From positions 23,327,901 through 23,391,900 of the forward strand of contig CM028326.1 in NCBI GenBank assembly GCA_016647705.1: a stretch of 64,000 nucleotides of DNA, written 5' to 3'. The position numbers were made by a program, and so were the translations under genes. This DNA is from Eucommia ulmoides. Taxonomy: Eukaryota; Streptophyta; Magnoliopsida; Garryales; Eucommiaceae. The notes under the pieces were generated by a model. The model saw nothing but the letters and a program-made list of their open reading frames with translations. It did not search any database and was not told where the DNA came from. This document shows, piece by piece, positions 58,930 to 64,000 of this stretch (positions within the stretch are counted from its first letter, which is position 1; every line of letters starts with the position of its first letter).

Positions 58930-59300
58930 TCTAAGGAGCAGTAGCAACAGAACAGTTTGTTCACCTTTTTCAGCAACAGAGTTCTTCACCTTCTTCAGGG
59001 ATCAGAGGTTAGTACCTTCCCCTTATTCTTCCTCTTCTTCTTTTTCCTCTTCTGCAAACCATCCAGGGTCTTCTAAGAAGCAGCAGCAACAGACAGAGTT
59101 TGTTCACCTTTTTCAGCAACAGAGTTCTTCACCTTCTTCAGGGATCGCAGGTTAGTACCTTCCCCTTATTCTTCCTCTTCTTTTTTTTCCTCTTCTACAA
59201 ACCATCCAGGGTCTTCTAAGGAGCAGCAGCAACAGACAGAGTTTGTTCACCTTTTACAGCGACAGAGTTCTTCACCTTCTTCGGCGATCTCAGTTTAGTA
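58930..59300 (+). repeat. Three tandem copies of a ~130-150-bp leader-like unit
   Basis: Each copy has GTCTTCTAAG(G/A)AGCAG, CAGTTTGTTCACC or AGAGTTTGTTCACC, CAACAGAGTTCTTCACCTTC, and ends at or near GATC(A/G)(C/G)AGGTTAGTACC (third copy GATCTCAGTTTAGTACC), followed by a pyrimidine-rich tract in the first two. The structure resembles a repeated 5' untranslated exon with its donor site, in front of the hAT transposase relic. Confidence 0.8.
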
Positions 59301-59933
59301 CCTTATTGGTCTTCTTCCCCCAGTGACTTAATACTTCTCTTCTTTTTCCGTTTTTTGGTTTTCTTCTCTGTTTTCTGTTTCTCAATTTAATTCCTCTTTT
59401 GAGTTCTTTCAAGATTGTGTTCTATTTTATTTTCCTTTCTTTTTTTTGTCGTTTTCTTCTCTGTTTTTTGTTCCCCATTTTTTCGTGTCTGTTTCGTGTT
59501 CTTAATCTTTTGTATTTGGCCTTTTCTTGTCTTCTTTTTTTCTCTTTTTTTCAGAAATAGATTGTGTTCTTTTTCAGAAACAGAGATTGCGTTCTGTTTT
59601 CAACGTATTGCTGTCTGTTTTTGATTCTTGATATTCCTCTGTTTGCTGATTCTCAATGCTTTCGGTTTCTATTCTCATGTCTCATTCTTTCGTGTTTTTT
59701 ATTTTTTTTGGGTATTTCAGAACAAATAAATAAATGGTTTCTGTTTCATGAAAATTAAGTAGCTTGCTACAGTTCTGTTTATTTAGTACACATGTTTACA
59801 TAATGCTTCCAAGTTCCTCCAATTAGAAAATAGTTCCTCTTTATTTCCTCAATAAACTAGTAAATATAATATTTAGTTGCTTGCTGTTTTCGTGCTATAA
59901 TTATAGATAAAAATTGCAGTTTTCTCAAATTAA

Positions 59934-61765
59934 ATGGCAACTGAAGTATCAAAACTAGATCCAAGCATGGTCATATGAGCATTTGAAAAATACCCAATAA
60001 AAATACATCCGTTTGTAACTTTCATGGAGAAGTAAACAAGGATGCGTATTCCAAGCTACACAACACCTTGTTGGGGGCATAGGTATGCGGTTGCATGCTT
60101 AAAATGGTCATCTCAAAAGGAGAAGGAGATCAAAGAATAGATGGCTAAAATGAAACAAGACAAAGAACAAGTTAATTTAGGTGTCTCTGATTCTGATGAT
60201 GACTTCAGATACTATGATGATGAGGATAATGTTCAAGAGGTGATTTCAGATAAGAAACGATGTTCATTCAGTAAAAAATCTCATACAATTGCTCAAAAAA
60301 CCTAAGCACGAGGGGCAATTCAATATGTACTTCACCCCGATCCAGAAATTGTTGTCAAAAATCGAAAGGGGAAACAAACTATGTTAGCTGACAGAGATTG
60401 AATGAACAAAGAGTTGAGGTCCCGAGCTTGTGCACTAATAATGAGATGGATGGATGATGCAAGAAATGAATTTAACGTAGTCGAATATGAAAGTTTAGGA
60501 CAGGTCCTGAGCTTGTACACTAATAGCAAGATGGATGTATGATGCAGGAATTCTTGTCAAATATAACAGTTTCCAGGCAATAATTGAAGGTGATGGACCA
60601 TATGGTCCAAGTATGAAAGCACCATCACATCATGAGGTCAGATTCCTCTAATTAAGAAAGAGGTTGAGCACACAAATATATTGCTCAAAAAAAAAAAAAT
60701 GGACGTTCTACCATGGCTGATGGTTTGAAGGACAAGCGAGAGAAGACTTTGATTAAGTTTTTGGTTATAATAGTCCAAGGGGAAGCATGTCTATCGATGT
60801 TTCCTCATATGGAAAAAGTGGAGAAAATGTTTTGACCGACTTAGCAATTGTATGGATAAGATTGGACAATCCCAAGTGGAACAAGTGGTCACCAATAGCA
60901 CATATCTTTGCTTTGAAATTTTATTATTTTTTGTTTGTTTCATACATCATAAGGAGGTTGTTGGAGGCGAAATATCCACACTTACACTAGACACCGACAT
61001 ATCCACACTTATGGACAGTATGATCCGCCCTGACATCTTCTGGCTACCTAATATGCACAGAACATTCAAAAGAGCAGTGTCCTTAAACGGTTATATTTAC
61101 AACCGCCCCGGTGTAATGAACATGATGAAAAGATATACTAGGCAAAAAGACTTGCTTAGACCTACAAAAACCTGATTTGCAATGGCATTTATCGCTTTGC
61201 AAGACTGCATCTGCAAAATAGTTATTGGAGAAAGATGTTCACCTTAGAAGAATGTATAACTAGCAAACGTGCAAAAGAGCCACAAGGTAAAAGAGGGGTT
61301 GAAATTTTGACAAGCCATCATTTTGGAATAGTGCAGTCTTTGGCCTTAAGGTCTTGAGGCCTCTTGTTCAGGTAGTTCATTTGGTTGATGGTGAGAAAAA
61401 ATCTCACATGGGATATATCTACAATCCTTCATAGATAATTAGGACAAGTACATAGAAGTTTTTCAAATTATCAATAATAGGTGGAAAGTTCAACTCCATC
61501 GCCCTTTACATACCTGGACGCTAATTGAATCCGCAATACTTCTATGTGAATCCTAGTACAAAGCAAGAAGAGAACTAAGCTAAATCAAACTCGCTTGAAT
61601 GATTTGATATTTCTAAAATATAATAGAGCATTAAGATATCGATATCAAGAACCTGATGCCATTGACCCCATCTCATTGGATGACGTTGATTAAGGGAGTG
61701 GTTGATTGGACGAGTTGATAGTAATTTTGATGATAATAATTTGTGTTTGACAATGAAGATGGATT
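59934..61765 (+). pseudogene. hAT-superfamily transposase relic (DUF659-type)
   Basis: Read in pieces across frames, the order of plant hAT transposase segments is present. A BED-like N-terminus is near 59935-60130, then VSDSDDDFRYYDDEDN (acidic linker, ~60180-60230). ADGLKDKREKTLIKFLV lies at ~60715-60770, with MSIDVSSYGKSGENVLTDLA next and VEQVVTNST after it. At ~61080 come NGYIYNRPGVMNMMKRYTRQ and then DLLRPTKT. Near 61600-61690 is LNDLIFLKYNRALRYRYQEP, followed by DPISLDDVD. Many stops and frame changes separate these pieces, and the catalytic His/Cys region is lost. The C-terminal dimerisation region ends at about 61735, where plastid-derived DNA begins soon after. Confidence 0.8.
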
Positions 61766-61805
61766 TATTACCATATAGAAATTCAGGCGCATAATACACA
61801 TCAAT

Positions 61806-61813
61806 ACTCCAAT
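61806..61813 (+). repeat. Left 8-bp target duplication ACTCCAAT
   Basis: ACTCCAAT directly precedes the element and recurs at 63031-63038. Both lie in rpoC2 sequence (antisense of TGGAGT). Confidence 0.95.
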
Positions 61814-63030
61814 CAAGGTTTTAAATCGCGGTATCGGGTTACGTAACGGTAACGGTCGCGGTGTAACGGTATCGAGAGTATCGGCTTGTCCGTAACGGGA
61901 ATCGGCCGTAACGGTCGTGAATTAATTAAAATCACCAGAACATCCTCAAAAACTCAATAAGAGTAATTGTTTTACTCATTTAACTTTTAATAAACGCATT
62001 ATAATAGGTATTATGGCATTTTAGGATTATATACAACATAATAAAAACAAAAAAAACGAAAAACTGTCGTACTTAACAATCTTAAAAGAATAAGATGATG
62101 CACACAATACTTAATAAAAATATATTACACAAACATAATAAAAGAGTAAATTGTACTTCTACATTATATTACAAAAACAATACACTCATATAAGATTATC
62201 AATACCAAAACGAATTGCGCTCAAGCTCTTCATAGTCGGCGTCAGCATAATTCATACTATTTACTAAAATCATAATTAAAGCTAATTAACACTAAATTAA
62301 CCATTATATATATAGTTATACATATAATGTCATAAATAATAATGACAAAAAAAAATGCTATAAAAATAAAAGTTAGAAAATTTTAGGACAAAATTGTAAA
62401 CAAGTCATTTATCATTTTATAAATCAATATTATTTCTAAACCCCCCTAATTATCAACCAAACACACCCATGCCCCACCCAAATCAACCGACACACTCACT
62501 CACACGCCCAAATGAGATGGAGAGAGAGAGAGAGAGAGACGAACGGAGTGAGGCGAAGACGAGGAGCTGCGACGCGACGGAGAGAGCTGCGACTGAGACG
62601 TCTCCGGCAACGGCAAGAGCTATGTTTGGCGGCGAGTTGTTTCTATTAGGGTTTGGCGACGCCGCGATTGATATCTCAACTTTTGGCGAGGAGCTCTTTG
62701 ATTTTTTGGTAATTGGTAAGTTTTTTTTTATCTTTTACTATTTTTTTCTTTACCTCTGCTCAATTATATGGAAGATTCTCTGAAGAAAGCTGAAAAACTA
62801 GAGCTCACATGGGTGTCGGACCTAAAAATAGAGCTGTAACTGCCGTAACAGCTGTAACTGCCGTAACGGCCTCCGTAACGGCCGTTACAGCACCGTATCG
62901 GTCCGTAACGGCCCGATACGGTGCGAATCGTCCCTAGACTCCGGAATCGGCCGTGTAACGGTATCGGAGGGTTCGATTTCCGATACGAATCGACCGTTAC
63001 GGTACGTAACGGCCGATATTTAAAACCTTG
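61814..63030. mobile_element. hAT-type non-autonomous element inserted in the rpoC2 fragment
   Basis: It is 1217 bp long. It starts CAAGGTTTTAAATCGCGG and ends with the reverse complement CAAGGTTTTAAATATCGGCC. The 8-bp duplication is exact. The subterminal regions (61835-61920 and 62830-63010) are dense in CGTAACGGT / ACGGCCGTTACG words in both orientations, likely transposase-binding sites. The middle holds a 104-codon plus-strand frame (62469-62783) that starts in an AG run and includes GELFLLGFGDAAIDIS; it may be a captured host gene piece, but I cannot name it. Confidence 0.9.
62469..62783 (+). other. Possible captured gene fragment in the hAT-type element
   Basis: The 104-codon frame is GC-rich at 62540-62700, in contrast to the AT-rich DNA around 62000-62450. 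It resembles a 5' UTR plus first exon (AG run, ATG-rich, then an apparent GGTAAGTTTTTT donor at 62715). The protein family is not recognised. Confidence 0.35.
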
Positions 63031-63545
63031 ACTCCAATACATTTCTCCCTCTGAGTCGGAATAAATATGTATTCAAATCTTCTCTTTCAAATTCAAAGTG
63101 GATGTTCCAAAGCGACTCTCAACAACTACTAGTTCCGGTTCTACATATTGATCGTTTTGAACTAAAAGAAAACTTTTGGATGCAATATTCACATTATGTA
63201 TAATATCTTCACCCCCCTTAATAATGACATACAAGTCTATAGAACAAAGAAAGGCAGGATGCCCATGACGTGTACATAACGGATGAACCAAATCCTCGTT
63301 GAATTTTATTTTTCCATCCAAAGGGGCTCTCACATGTTCTGCAGTACCCCCCGTGAATACTCCACCGGTATGAAAAGTTCTTAATGTTAATTGAGTACCC
63401 GGTTCTCCAATAGATTGACCAGCAATAATACCTACAACTTCTCCCAATTCAACCAGGTCATTACGAGTAGGACTCCGGCCATAATATAATTGACAGATCC
63501 AAGATGTACTCCGACAAGTAAAGGGAGTTCGAATAGATATTGATT

Positions 63546-64000
63546 TACACAAGGAAATGTAGTAGCCACAGTCGCTGGAGTAGGTGCACCTAGATACAAT
63601 TCGAGATCAAGAGTGACACTAAGGGTGAATTCGAGAAATAAAAAAAGTACAATCTTCAAGCTCATTTGCTCAAATTGACCTTATAGAGAAAGAATATGCA
63701 AAAACTCGAAGGAGAGTAAACAGGGAAGACCATGACTCTAACATGACGGCAACCTTTTTTTATGTTAAGATAAAAGGAGGACCTTTGATTCTCAACTCTT
63801 GAGATCGTTAAGAATATTTTATTTGCCTTTTCTCCTATTGATATTCAAAAAAAAAAGAATAGCCAGAGTGCTTGGGTGCTTGAGTTTATTTGGATTTTTA
63901 TTACCATTGCTTTCTTATTTATTGGCTCGTTTCCTAGTGTAGTAATGTGATTTATGTTTAATGGGTTTTTGCCACTAAGTCACTGACACCCCCTGATATT
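63546..64000. other. Unassigned DNA next to the plastid fragment
   Basis: rpoC2 similarity stops at about 63545. A minus-strand frame (63665 leftwards) runs through the junction and is not a known protein. This part could be mitochondrial DNA that travelled with the plastid piece, but I see no identifiable mitochondrial gene. Confidence 0.4.

Larger units (their letters stand above)
61771..63545 (-). pseudogene. rpoC2: Plastid rpoC2 fragment in nuclear DNA, split by a transposon
   Basis: On the minus strand 63545-63031 reads as part of the plastid RNA polymerase beta'' subunit: [72 protein letters not shown], then IHIYSDSEGEMYWS. A stop (TGA at 63070-63072) interrupts it, at a place where plastid genes usually have Arg (CGA). 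The reading resumes across the inserted element at 61813-61771 as WSIDVYYAPEFLYGN. The two pieces join exactly through the duplicated ACTCCAAT. This is plastid DNA transferred to the nucleus, directly or through the mitochondrion, and not functional. Confidence 0.92.

Noticed and set aside
63073..63552. A functional rpoC2 gene
   Set aside because: Only a fragment is present, with an in-frame stop and a transposon insertion; it is a plastid transfer relic and the window is nuclear.
63432..63665. 77-codon minus frame crossing the plastid junction
   Set aside because: It spans the end of rpoC2 similarity in another reading frame; the part beyond the junction is not a known protein.
1..64000. 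tRNA and rRNA genes
   Set aside because: I scanned for the conserved T-loop and anticodon-arm patterns and found none I could support by eye.

Overview
This is a stretch of nuclear DNA from a flowering plant, probably a dicot. It is AT-rich, full of nested transposable elements, and carries one clearly intact host gene plus the 3' end of a second. The intact gene is a raffinose synthase / SIP1-type galactosyltransferase on the minus strand (26643 down to 15788). It has four exons joined by phase-consistent GT..AG junctions and encodes about 775 residues, a normal length for the family. The second host gene, on the minus strand at 57286-54919, shows only its last two exons, which encode an acidic coiled-coil C-terminus of unknown identity.

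Layout: 1-4387, LTR-like repeats, including a ~590-bp tandem duplication. 4388-9406, a truncated Ty3/gypsy element on the minus strand (5' LTR at 8639-9406, gag relic at 4831-5062), broken by a 1.7-kb insertion with an 8-bp duplication (5163-6900) and by a hAT-like MITE (7093-8069). 9407-12941, little that is recognisable. 12942-14954, a copy of a ~2-kb LTR. 15788-26643, raffinose synthase, whose introns hold MITEs, a long palindrome and a gypsy-type LTR element. 26639-35882, two copies of the raffinose synthase promoter region. The proximal copy is split by a gypsy-type element (27757-31175), and the distal copy by a perfect solo LTR (33517-35623, 5-bp duplication ACCAA). 36000-37790, a Ty1/copia gag relic. 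37900-42685 and 49563-49960, Helitron-like repeats, split by a 6.9-kb Mutator-like element. 49990-54900, mostly unassigned AT-rich DNA. 54919-57286, the coiled-coil gene end. 58880-61770, a decayed hAT transposase with a triplicated leader. 61771-63545, a piece of plastid rpoC2 in the nucleus, itself split by a 1.2-kb hAT-type element with an 8-bp duplication.

The most notable system is the Mutator-like element at 42686-49552. It has ~280-bp terminal inverted repeats and a direct repeat TATATGTATG at both ends. Between them lie a MURA-type DDE transposase and a separate multi-exon gene with a plant mobile domain (MAIN/MAIL1-like). Both genes carry several in-frame stops, so this copy is dead, but its architecture is complete. 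Transposons carrying plant mobile domains have been reported before, so the class is not new; this copy shows it unusually clearly. Also notable is a duplicated raffinose synthase promoter that ends seven bases into the coding sequence. Lesions in several unrelated elements mostly fit C-to-T (or G-to-A) decay, as expected for methylated repeats.

All family names come from reading translations and repeat ends by eye. No database search or alignment program was run.
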